Assembly: GCF_009727055.1 (NCBI RefSeq)
Contig: NC_052354.1
Location: 45,072,784 to 45,136,783 of the forward strand
Source: Benincasa hispida
Taxonomy: Eukaryota > Streptophyta > Magnoliopsida > Cucurbitales > Cucurbitaceae
Length of the DNA stretch: 64,000 nucleotides
Direction: 5' to 3'
The notes beneath the pieces are model-generated. The model was not told the DNA's origin, searched no databases, and was given only the letters and a program-made list of their open reading frames with translations. A program made the translations under genes and the position numbers. This document shows, piece by piece, positions 35,152 to 46,054 of this stretch. Position 1 is the first letter of the stretch, and the number at the start of each line of letters is the position of its first letter.

Positions 35152-35772
35152 GGTTGAAGAACACTTTTGATCCCTAAACTTTCATAAAAGTAACAATTTA
35201 GTCCTTGAACCCTGGTTTGTAATGATTTAGTCCTCATGCTTTAAATTTTGTAATAATTTAGTCATCGTACTTTCAAATTTGTAACAATTTAGTCTATATG
35301 TAATCAAAATTAGATATCAATTTATATTATTTTATGATGTAGACTTTGTATTTTGTAAAAATACCGAGACTTTGATTAGTTTATCGGTTTATTTATGCAA
35401 TAATTCTCATTAAATCTTAACACCAATTTTTACCATAGAGACCATACTATTATAACTTTTAAAGTACAACCATGGAAGTAATGAAAAAGAAAAAGTTATT
35501 TAGTTGGACCATCTGCTCGAGATGTTCGAGTTTCGCTTCTCTAGAAAAGATGAGACACTCAAAATGAAAATGTTCGGAAATACCCATGTTATTTGCTGTA
35601 GGGTCCACATCTGAGCGAGAGGTCAGACCAATCCAATTCATTCTAGTTTGATCCGAACGGATCTTGTTGAATGAATTACATAATAATATTTATGAACTAA
35701 ATTGTTAACCAAAGATCAAAGGTTAAATTGTTACTTCTATGAAAAATTAAAGACTAAAAGTGATTTTTAACC
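35152..35772. mobile_element. Long-TIR non-autonomous element, copy C
   Basis: Best-preserved copy. The left end GGTTGAAGAACACTTTTGAT continues CCCTAAACTTTCATAAAAGT AACAATTTAGTCCTTG. The right end, inverted, reads GGTTAAAAATCACTTTTAGT continuing CTTTAATTTTTCATAGAAGT AACAATTTAACC. The centre (about 35465-35665) is non-repeat sequence of higher complexity, unrelated to copies A and B, and may be captured DNA. Confidence 0.65.
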
Positions 35773-37822
35773 TAATATTTATAAATTTGATGTTTAAAAA
35801 GTCTATTTTTTTTTCTTTTACCAAACTTCTTAAAATATAGAAACAAATTAAAAAAACAAAAGTTTATTAAAAAAAAAATGTAATGAAACTGAGTCACAAA
35901 TAATAATTAATGTTAAAAATGGCAAATTTCTTTAAACTTAAAACCACATCTAAGTGCGACCCAAAATGGAACCACGACAAAATATTCATAATTCATTCCA
36001 AACTTTGAGAAAGAAAGGATCCCTTTTTTATCTCTTAAAATATTAAGCTAAAAAAAAAATATTTATTTAATTTGAAAAAAAAATATATATATATATATTC
36101 TAAAAAAAAAGGTCAAATGTCAAAGTGCGGTGATTTTGGGGTGAAAGAAAGACGTAGAGAGAGAAAGAGGGAATTGCACGCGACAAACACGGGAGCATTT
36201 TGTTAGGGTGGAATGACGGTTATGCCCTTTCTCTTTCTTTAGTATTCTTTCACGTGATTTCCCTTCTCTCTTTTTCATTGTAACTTGAAATTTCTTTTCC
36301 TTTCTTCTTCCTATTTGTTTATTTATTTATTTATTTATTACCCTCTTTCCTTCTTTCTTCTTTTCGAGTAAAGCAATCCCTCCTTTTTCTTTATTTTATT
36401 TTCTCTTTCAAATTACTAAAATTAAGATTCACTTTGATCCCAAACTTTTATAGGAATAATAATTCAGTCATTAAACTAACGATTTATTTCAAATGGTTAC
36501 TAAACGGAGCCTAAATGATTACAAATTGCAATTAAATGATGTAATTACAATGGGATGTACATCGATGGATAATCATAATAAACTTCAATCGCAAATGTAA
36601 TCGGGTAGCTGTTTGATCACGTTTACTTAGGGTCGTTTAGATTTACTTGAGAAAAAAAGTATTTTTCAAATAACTCATTTTTATTTAAACTCTTTTGGTA
36701 AAAAGAATGATTAAAATATACTTGAAAAATCCTTTTAAATGGTTGTCAAACACTCAATTTTCTTTCAAAATGATTTATTTTTTTAATTGAAAATGTATTC
36801 TACATACATCTAGGCATTTTCAAACTTTACATGATTATGATCGAGGCTACTTACTTTGCATTGTCTTGTTGCCCTTACAATTTAGGGTCAGTTGGTAATA
36901 ATATACATAACGGTAACATTAAAAATGAAAGATTTATAATTCTTCTACTGTAACAATAGCAAATATTTATAACGTTAACTACAACAATAACGATATCATA
37001 CGGTAAAATTGAAAATTTGTTCAAAATTAATGGGTCCCACTTAATTTTCAAACACAATAAGATTGATGACACTTAGCTCCACAATCAAATTACATGATTA
37101 TAGATTTGACAATGAGCTTCATATTTCATAACGATTATAGAATACTGGTAAACAACAACAAATATAAGCAAATAGGACCCATTTTTCAGATTATCATTGA
37201 CGGATTATGTTTCTCTTAAAATAAGTATGGTTTTAAGTCGAACTATGTGTATATTAACTTAAGCATCATAGCGTATCAAGATCAACATCGTATCGGTAGA
37301 ATTTTTCTTTTAAAATCAATATTATATTTTGATACAAGACGTGAAACTATAAGAGATCAGAGGTCAAAATCTCTCACATCCGCGAAGGAAAAAAAAAATC
37401 TGAGTAGAACTTTAATATTGGTTTATATATCTCGTTGTAGTCTTTTAAATCTTTCCGCATAGTTGATTTTAGTTTGTCGTCAAATGTTGGCTAATGTGCC
37501 CTTTAATATAATATATTAACGTATATAACGTACATGTATATTGATGTCATGTATAATTTAACTAAGGCATGTATATTGAGTGGATGGACATGTTAGGTAA
37601 CAACAACCATCAACATGGTTAACAATTGAAAAAAAAAAGAAAAAGAAAAAGAAAAAGAAAAAGAAAATTAAAGACTAAAGTAATAACTCAAAAGTTTATA
37701 GAATAAAGTGGAAGAAAGTTGACAAGGACTTTAGTTTCATTCTAATATATTCTATAAATAATCATTAGGAATTAATACCATGAAATAACATAATCACATG
37801 TATATTAAGGAAAAATATAAAG
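35773..37822. other. Intergenic DNA with a promoter-like patch, MITE-like scraps and microsatellites
   Basis: 36120-36420 is more complex, with GAGAGAGAAAGAGG, TTCACGTGATTTC (G-box core) and a long CT-rich tract ending in (TTTA)n; it resembles a promoter/leader but no gene follows. 36480-36510 has a scrap of the GGCTCCGTTTAGTAACC MITE end. 36645-36820 resembles a MITE (GGGTCGTTTAGATTTACTTG). 37335-37375 has a B-box-like phrase (GAGATCAGAGGTCAAAATCT) resembling a SINE end. (AAAAAG)n lies at 37627-37665. Confidence 0.5.
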
Positions 37823-37985
37823 AGGGTGTTTGGATCACCAACATGAATTGAGTTGGTATAATATACCGATTTATTGTTTGGCCCACCAACTTTAAATGTT
37901 GGTAGAGTTGATTTGATATATTTTACCAACTTACCCCGACTTTCTCTTCTTCCCATGTTTTCAATGGTTTCACCCATTGGTCACT
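37823..37985 (+). mobile_element. Terminal module of a TIR element (GGGTGTTTGG...GAGTTGGTAT), copy 1
   Basis: Begins AGAGGGTGTTTGGATCACCA, then ACATGAATTGAGTTGGTATA, and later TTTGGCCCACCAACTTTAAA, TGTTGGTAGAGTTG. A second copy at 53505-53672 matches over the same length. It ends where the CCGACAACC minisatellite starts. The right end was not found, so element boundaries are incomplete. The start resembles the termini of the Harbinger-like element at 10653. Confidence 0.6.
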
Positions 37986-37989
37986 GTCA

Positions 37990-38643
37990 TACTCCGAGAA
38001 CTAACTTCGGGCTTCGACAACCACCTCCGGTGAAAACTCCGGTGACCAACCCTAGGATCCGACAACCACCTCTGAAGACAACTTCAGCGACTAACTATGG
38101 GCTCTAACAACCACCTTCGACGACAATTCCGACAAAGAAAATTCGGACTCCAACAACCACTTCCAATGGCAGCTCTGGCGATCAACTCCGCGCTCTGAAA
38201 ACTTTCGCGCGACCAACTCTGACAACCAATTATGGCCTTTAACAATCACCTCCGGTGACCCAACTCCGACGACCAATTGGCTCCGACAACTAACTTTGAT
38301 GAAGAGCTCCGACAACCACCTTTGACTACAAACTTCAATGAAAATCACCTTCGATGATCACCTTTGAGCGAGCAACTCCAACGTCAACTCGAGGCTTCGA
38401 TCTTCGACAACCACCTTCGATGAAAAACTCTAACAACCAACTCTAATACCACCTTCATGTGACTAACTTTAGACTTCGACAGTTACCTTCGACTATAATC
38501 TCCAGCGAAAATCATATTCGATGATCAACTTCGAAGACCACTTTCGTCCGACCAACTCCGGGATTCGAAAACCACCTAAAATGACAAACTTTGACAACCA
38601 ATTTCAATACACCTTCACGTGACCAACTTCAGACTCCGACAAC
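37990..38643 (+). repeat. Degenerate minisatellite with core CTCCGACAACCACCTCCGGT (part 1)
   Basis: About 650 bases of irregular repeats of TCCGACAACCACCTYCGRTG, alternating with AACTCCGGYGACCAACT-like phrases at roughly 20-45 base spacing. It is much more GC-rich than its surroundings. Reading frames over it are open for short stretches but repetitive (PPV/NPRIRQPPL type); I do not regard it as coding. It is interrupted at 38644 by a solo LTR and resumes at 40464. Confidence 0.8.
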
Positions 38644-40463
38644 TGTTGGATTTTATGTCCTAAAACTCATGGTTTTGTAAACATTAGAACTTATTCTGAG
38701 AACTCGATAAAGTTGTTATTGAAAATATTGTTTTTTAGAAATATGATAAGCCCAAATTCCTTGACTATTATATGAGTACTTGAACTTTATGTGGAGACAT
38801 ACAAGTGGATCAGGTTCGAGTAAATAGTCAAAATGATCTATAGTATATGAATAAGGTTGGGTACCTTATTCTGATAACACTATTGGATGTGGCCTACTCT
38901 GTAGTTATTACAAAGAGTTGTAAAGTGCTACATACGAAGTGATCCTAATTCGTGCAAGGAGTGGGGGTGTCCTATGCAAATGAGTTTTGTGCAAGATCGG
39001 ACCATGAAACCAGTCACTTATACTTTATAACGCTGTTTACTGTTTAAGACTGATTATTTCAAAGCGATGACCTAGGTAATTTAACCTTAATCTTGAGCTA
39101 ACTACGAACTCTTATTTGTTTGGGATTATCCTTTGATCTGCGAACGGTAAGAATAGATCAATTACTTTTGCTCAATAAGCTTACCATTTTGGGAATAAAA
39201 CCGGATGAATAGCTGGGAACATAGGGTGCAAGAGGGAATTCACTCCTACCCGATTAGGGTTAGTAGAGAGGTTGCTCCTTTTAAGTGCTGATTTTGGGTT
39301 TTGAACAAGAGGCCTCATCCTCTCATTGGCCTGAGAGGGATTCGATTTATTGATTGGATCACAAATCAATTGTTCATTATGGGATCAGTGGAACTTAAGA
39401 AACAAAAGGTAATTTCGGGAGTAAAACAGAGATTCGACCCAACCGTTATTACAAGCAACTTGTGAAGGATTAACTTACTAATCATGATACATCTAGTGGA
39501 CATAATATATCTACAATGAGGGGAGTTCAGCTATGGTCTTTAGTGAAATCATCCATTAGTTAACGAATGGGGGTTAGATCGGTCTAATGAGTTTAACCGA
39601 TTAATCTCGGATCGTTGGAGCCCATGATCTGTAGGTCCGCGAGGTCCTTCTACTAGCTCGTAAATGGATAAGCTCTAAATAACGTGATAAGTTAATTTGA
39701 AATGTTCAAATTATAATTAAAAGAATTTGGAGAAATAATATTTAAATATGATTTAAATATTTGAAGATGGATTGTGTTAAAAATTAATTTAATATTTGAT
39801 ATTAAATTAATTAGATTATTTAAAGTGTTTTTAATAATATTTATTGATTTATTAAAGAAAATTAATTATGAAATTAATTTTGTAAAATTAATAATATTTT
39901 CAGTTTTATTAATTAAAATTGTTTTGTGAAATCAATTTAGATAGAATAAAAAAAAAAGAAAAACACAAAAAGTGGAAAATTCGTTTTCCTTTGTCTTCTT
40001 CTACTAGCTCACCAACAATCCACTTTAATTATTCATTAACTCCAAGCATGAAATGATTCTCATGCAACACAACTTCTTTGCATGAATGTCTGCAAATATA
40101 TAGAAGATTTTGGAGTGTTTTGGAGGGATTGCAATCAAATAAAATTTTGAGAAAAATTTGAGAGAAGAAGGGTGCTTCTACTTGTTGCTACTGTGATTCT
40201 CTAAATTCCCTTAGTTCCAGCTTATTTTGAGTCACACTACTCAATCTTGAGCTCCAAGAGGATAGTAGGGAAGATCTTGGGTGATCTTCAACAATATTCT
40301 GTGGACATTTGCAGCTGAATCAAAGCTTAGAGGAAGTTCTTCAAAGGTATGTCATGAAACCCATTTAATTTCTGTTGAAACATGTATTCTTTTCTGCCAA
40401 AATTAATGAATTAGATGCTTATGGATCCTTGTTTCTTCTGCTGCACATTAGTAACTTCCAACA
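38644..40463 (+). mobile_element. Solo LTR (Copia type), 1820 bp, with perfect 5-bp target duplication
   Basis: Starts TGTTGGATTTTATGTCCTAA and ends GTAACTTCCAACA, giving TGTTGGA...TCCAACA inverted ends. The target duplication ACAAC is exact (38639-38643 and 40464-40468). It shares an LTR backbone with 51621-53377 and 55923-58016: AGACATACAAGTGGATCA, TACCTTATTCTGATAACAC-like, GTAAAGTGCTACA, TTCTTCAAAGGTATG. No gag or pol is inside, so it is an LTR left by unequal recombination. A short open frame inside (39181-39369) is not a gene. Confidence 0.85.
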
Positions 40464-40550
40464 ACAACCACCTCCGACTACAAACTCCAGCAAAAATCAT
40501 ATTTCGATAATCAACTTCGACAACCACTTCCGAATATTATAAGACTGATG
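40464..40550 (+). repeat. Minisatellite CCGACAACCACC, part 2 (right of the solo LTR)
   Basis: ACAACCACCTCCGACTACAA, CTCCAGCAAAAATCATATTTCG and TTCGACAACCACTTCCG continue the array that stops at 38643. This confirms that the LTR inserted into a pre-existing array. Confidence 0.8.
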
Positions 40551-41584
40551 ACTGTTAAAGTATGTTGTAGGGTTATGATTATATAAAAAATATTATTCTA
40601 TCTATATTAATTGCAATATTTATACGTATTGAATTCACATATCAAACGATATTAAGAATACTTAGACGAAAAGTATGTATGTAGTTGAAAAGTATGTAAC
40701 ATATACAAAAAAAAAAAAAAAGATAAAATGAAAATTTTTTTCCTATAAACATTTTCCAGCAAGAATTAGTGAAAAATAGAGATTTATTCTCTGATAATCC
40801 TCCAAATTTAGAGGAAATGAAAATGAAACTGTTGAGGAAAATGAGGGACATTCATTGGTTGTTATGATGATGTGGAGATGTAATTAAAAAATTCATGATA
40901 TAGTAAAAATATAAACAACAATAGGAAGAAGAAGAAAAAGATAAGATGATAATGAAATTCATGGAGAAAAAATAGTTAGAATCAAAAGTTTTGATTTTGC
41001 TTTAATTTTTCATTTTATAATCATATTTCTACCAGAAATGTAATAGATAATTGTTGTTTATAGTCCAAAAAAGAAATAAATAAATAAATAAATAAATAAA
41101 AGTTTTAAAAATTAAAAGAAAAAAATTGTAATCCATATTTTATTCAAACAATGATAGGTAGAACTATTGAATAAAAAAGTTTTTTTTTAAAAAATAGTGA
41201 TCTTAAAATATATTATTTAGAGTTCGAAAACTGTATTAGATACTCAGCCATATAAACTCAATTTCGCACTCAAAATACAAAAATATGAACTCAGACTAAA
41301 TAACTCTGCATCTCCAACACAGACATATGAACTTCACAATATATGAACTCTATGAACTCCAGACATCATATCTCAACTCAGAGCCCAAATACTCAAAAGT
41401 GTTTTTTACCAGGTACCTTAAAAAAATTTCTCAAAAAAAAAAAAAAAAAAAAAGTACCTTAAAAATTTGTTCTTGAAAAGACCCTTAGTCTCACTTGACA
41501 GGTTCACTATATTAATCATTCCAATGAATTTCCCTTAGTTCCACAGTAAAAAAAAAAAAAAAAAAAAAAATCCTTTTCTCTTTA

Positions 41585-41620
<36 letters not shown>

Positions 41621-43590
41621 GATGATAATTAATAAGTTTAATTTAAAAAAATTAAATGGTAATTAAGTAGAGCCTTAATTTTTTGTTTCATTTTGGTAAG
41701 TTCTTTCGTTCTATTTATCACCATGTCCATTTTGCACTTTAATGTATTGGATTAATAATGTGTATATATATACATATATTATCTTAAAAGAATTCACCAT
41801 GTAAAGTAATGATTTGAGTTAATTAGAATCTGTTAAAGGATTAAAATAGACCATTGACCAAATCATTTCACTCAATAATTTAATATCGATAAATGAAATT
41901 TTAATTAACAACAATGTCAAATCAGTAACGTGGTTTTTTTTATTCCAACCTCGCACTTTCCTTATTTTATTTTGATTTTTCCATTATCTATTACTACATT
42001 TTACCAAATCATTCAGCATTTATCTAATAAGATTTTCATGTTATCATTTGACATAGAATTCTAATTCAAGGTTTAGAAGACATAAATTTTCAAATTTAAT
42101 AATAAAAAAAAAGTAGATACCATCGTAATACCAAAATGTTTTTTAATCTTAAAATACGAAAAATGAGACTTTCATTTTATGTATTAAATAAATAAATATT
42201 ATTTTATTTAAAAAGAAGGATCGTCGAAATGGTTTAACTCGGTTAACAATTGAGCAATCAGGGTAAGGCACTATCCTAGCATCACCCCGCCCTTTCGAAC
42301 ATATGTATGTGTGTACATACATACACATCATGATAGAGGATGCGACGTTAGGCGATTCTACTAGTTTGCACAAAGTATTAACTTGACAGTTACATAAGAT
42401 ATATGTAGTGAAAGTTATGTTGATGGTTGAAGAACTTTTCGAGAACATATAGATGAAATTTGTACCACAAATTTTAACCGAGTTTATCGATATGGGATCG
42501 AAATAGTGTATTGCAATTAAGATGAACGAAAGTATACAAAAGGGTTGAATTCTAAGTTTAATGAGATATATAAAAGGGAGTCATGAAAACAAATAAAGAG
42601 GAATTGAAAAAAATGGTGCACGTGAGTAGATGGCTGCACCTTGTAGGCTTACGAGGCCAAGTGCTGCGTGACCTCTACGAGCCGCTGCCCGCTGCCCAAC
42701 GGCCAATGCACGCACTTACGTTCCATCGACTTCTACTCTCTTGGCTCTTGTGCTCAGGACTTCAAAACTAAAAAATCAATTCCAATTTGTTTGTCTATTT
42801 GATCAGCACATTCATCTAGGAACGACTTGGAGAGTTGGAATATAATCAGGATCGGGGATGTTGGAATGTGTGAGTAATCGAAGATAGAATGATAATAGGA
42901 TCGTGAAGCGTGAAAACGATGGAAAAGAGGATTGTGTTGAAAACTGCAGAAACAGAATGAGTTTTGTATTACAAATCGGGTTCAAAACGTTCAATCAAAA
43001 CATGAATTTTGGATTATATTATATTACAAATCCATTACATTACTGTTGTCCAAACGCCCTCTTAGTTTCAAATAAGAAAAGGATGGAGTATATTGTTTTA
43101 TTTCGGCTCTGAGCTATTTTTTGGAATTGAAAGATGAAACTGTTTGTGATGCGAACGATTGTTTTCCTTTCTGTCCTTGAATCTGCTTGGTTTCTATCAT
43201 AGTTTGAAGATCATGAATCAAGCCTTTCTTTTGGCGACAAGAAAAAGAAATGTAGGGTGTTATTAGTAAGTAATTACATTATTTTTGTCTCCTAAGAGCG
43301 ATTAAGGTCTTTCTTGTAAAATGTCAATGCATACTCAACATCATTTGTTGTTTTTCTATTTGCTAATTTCAAGAATTGACGTGATATTGATATATATTTG
43401 ACATGAAGATTGATGCTTCTCTATTTCGTTTGGTCGGCTTTTGGTAGTTCGGTCAATAGTTAAATCAATCTTGTCTATTTCAATCAATTAAATCGATTTA
43501 GTTTCATATCGAAAAAAGACCGAAGTGATCTAACATGTTCACGACTCTACACTTTAGTTGCCATTGAGATTGTGGTTCAATTTGGAAAAG
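40551..43590. other. Intergenic DNA: poly(A) tracts, microsatellites and small GC-rich patches
   Basis: Contains A-tracts near 41434-41452 and 41550-41570, an (AATA)n run at 41071-41101 and a (TAA)n run at about 41588-41618. 42225-42300 is a complex patch (AAGGCACTATCCTAGCATCA). 42610-42740 is a GC-rich patch (CGAGCCGCTGCCCGCTGCCC) inside AT-rich DNA. About 42900-43065 ends with GTCCAAACGCCCTCTTA, which looks like the right TIR of a MITE. No credible gene. Confidence 0.5.
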
Positions 43591-46054
43591 TTGGAAGCAT
43601 GGGTTTCAAAGAACATACAAAGGAAAGTAGATTCCATTGCACAATGGAGAATAGGGTGACTTTTTTCTTCTTTCTTTCTTTCACTAGTAGTGTTATCTGA
43701 ACCTCACTAACCTGGCTGATGAAAGGAAATTGAGTGGAAAAAAAGAAAAAGCTAACCAAGAAGAGTTAATGGCTTTGTGGGCTTGAACACAATCACAATA
43801 TTTCATGACAGTAAATGAGGCATACCCCCCTCCCCACAATAAATGCCAAAATGAGTAAGGACAAGTAAAGTAGAGGGGAAGGAAATGTCCAGTACTATGA
43901 AACTGAAGTCCAATTGGCCACTCATCTTGAAATTTCAGTAACATGAAACCAGCAGAAAACCAGAGAAGAGAAATTTAATAAAATAAGGTACAATTTAAGC
44001 CATTGATGGTTACCATCAAGCAACAGCACTTTTGTACACATTTTTATCAGCTGAAGATGGAACCATAACTAAAAAGAAACTGAACACTTCAGAGTCTTAC
44101 TCAGACTTCTTTTCAAAACTCAAATATATCTCAGTAATTTTCAAGAGAAAGTGAGGTAAAAAATCTTGATCCTTCCAGATCATGGATTCATGATGATTTA
44201 CTATGCAAGAATGAAATGAAGAACATGAAACAATAAACAGTCCTTTAATCTTGCCATGTTCCAGCTAAAAAGAAAAAGTAACATGATCAAAGGATACCCT
44301 TGGACCTTTTCTTCTTTCCTTTCCCCTTTTTTGGTTAAAATGGAGCTTCACTAAAAGATTCTCCACACTATAGAAGGAAAAAGTATTCAAGCTAAATGAA
44401 CTGATTGCTTTACAACATGAACAGGAAATGTATGTACAATGTCAGAATTGATATTGAGTCTAGTCTAGCTTTTGAAATATGTTGTGGGGGGATTGTTTCA
44501 TTTCACTGTGTATTCATTTACCCACAAAGTAAATTGAGCACATTAAAGAGAGGATGGTATGGGCTTGACTTTCCAATTTACATATTAATTTGTGTCCTAT
44601 GTATCAAGAATCCAACAGCTCCAGCTTATGTCAAACACAGCTTTAGCATCAGGACATCTGCCAACATTGAATGAATTGTCAGGCAACATTAAACAATAAT
44701 AATCATCTCCATGTTACTGGCAAATGTTTCTTTTAGTGTCGTGTCATATCCCTAAATTTCCTTTTTAGAATTTCATTAAAAAAATATGAGTTATTAGAAT
44801 TTTGAAGTTTATGGTACCAAATCCATATCCTACAAAATTCTTAATTTTTCTTTTATACTGGTGAGTGTCTTGGTCAGGTTGCTTACACTTCAACTAATAA
44901 TCTCATATGACAATCATTTGATCCTACAATATTTGGTTGACAAGAAAACTAAGGGTCATGAAATATTTCTCATCGGAAAAAAAAAAAAAAAAAAAAAAAA
45001 CTAAGGGTCATTATGACCTTATCGTTTAGATCCACGTAAATTGGCCCTAATCGATCCATCTACAACTATAGACAAGAACTTCAAGTCCGTGGTTGACAAC
45101 AGAAGACCTAGTTATATACCTCATATCTATGATCCTATCCATAGAGGCAATGGCATCTCGTTGATCCTTCTAGATTGGAAGGCTTTTTGCAAGTAGTTGT
45201 TGGGAGGGGAGCAATCCTCCCCCGCCTTAGGCTGGTTTTGCTTCATGTTAATTCGTCTTCCAGGTTTCTTTTTAGAAAAATAGAACTAATTATAATTATA
45301 GTCAGTTGTAAGGAATTTATCAAGAGGATACAAGTCCTACATTAATCAGAAGTGTGGAAGATCCTTAAACAAAAGTAAAGAAACATCTCTATTCTAGTGG
45401 TATGAGATCTTTTAGATGGAGTCCAAAAGTAAAGCCATATGAGCTTAAACTCAAAAGTTGACACAATATAACACACCGTTATGGAAATATAGAGAAGGTA
45501 CAAACTACAACAGATTGCCTTTGCCCCTATACGTTTGTTAATCAGCTTCCCACTCCTACAAAATGGTAAACTCTATGAATCCTTTCTTTGGTCAATTTCA
45601 TCCTTCGGCTATGTACTAACTTCTATTGGTTTTTCTTTCCTTGGAATCACCAATGTAATGATTTTTTTGGCTCTTGTTTCCCACCTCTACCGACAGGGAC
45701 AGAATCGCATTTAGACAAGAATTTTAGCTAAACAGCAGCTTTTCTAATCCACAAGAGGTCTTAATAGTGCAACCTCCATGACTACCCTCTTTAATTCTAA
45801 TCTATCTTCTATGACAGATCTGTTTACTTTATGTATGAATTTTTTTACAGCAGATCTAACTAATTCTTGTAAGAAAATTCATTTGGACATCTATAAGCAG
45901 TCAACAATGACACTGGAGTCTCTAATCAAACAATGACTCCAAAGTTCAAGCTAATTCAACAAAGAGTTTCTGAAGTAGTTCCAATATGACAGTGATACCA
46001 CTTCCCTTGGCTTCTGATATATGTTGCTAACTGGTTGCATAACGAGTTAAAGTT
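43591..46054. other. Low-copy-looking intergenic DNA downstream of the ferroportin gene
   Basis: Base composition is more balanced than typical intergenic DNA here, but no long open frame or known RNA is visible. An A24 tract lies at 44977-45000. The nearest part should contain the 3' UTR of the minus-strand IREG3 gene. A degenerate plant repeat at 45313-45485 is listed separately. Confidence 0.45.
45313..45485 (+). mobile_element. Degenerate copy of a widespread small plant repeat (TRIM-like)
   Basis: In order: ACAAGTCCTACATTAATCAG, AGTGGTATGAGATCTTTTAG, GTCCAAAAGTAAAGCCATAT, GAGCTTAAACTCAAAAGTTG and ACACAATATAACACACCGTT. This order resembles a small repeat known to me from many eudicots (CCCACATTGG ... 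GGTATGAGGCCTTTTGG ... AAAGCCATGAGAGCTTATGC ... ACAATATCATACCATTG). Family name not assigned with certainty. Confidence 0.45.

Noticed and set aside
37990..38643. Proline/threonine-rich coding sequence over the CCGACAACC array
   Set aside because: Frames are short, change repeatedly and have no start or splice context; the pattern is a DNA-level minisatellite.
39181..39369. 62-codon minus-strand frame
   Set aside because: Lies inside the solo LTR and is not conserved in the other LTRs.
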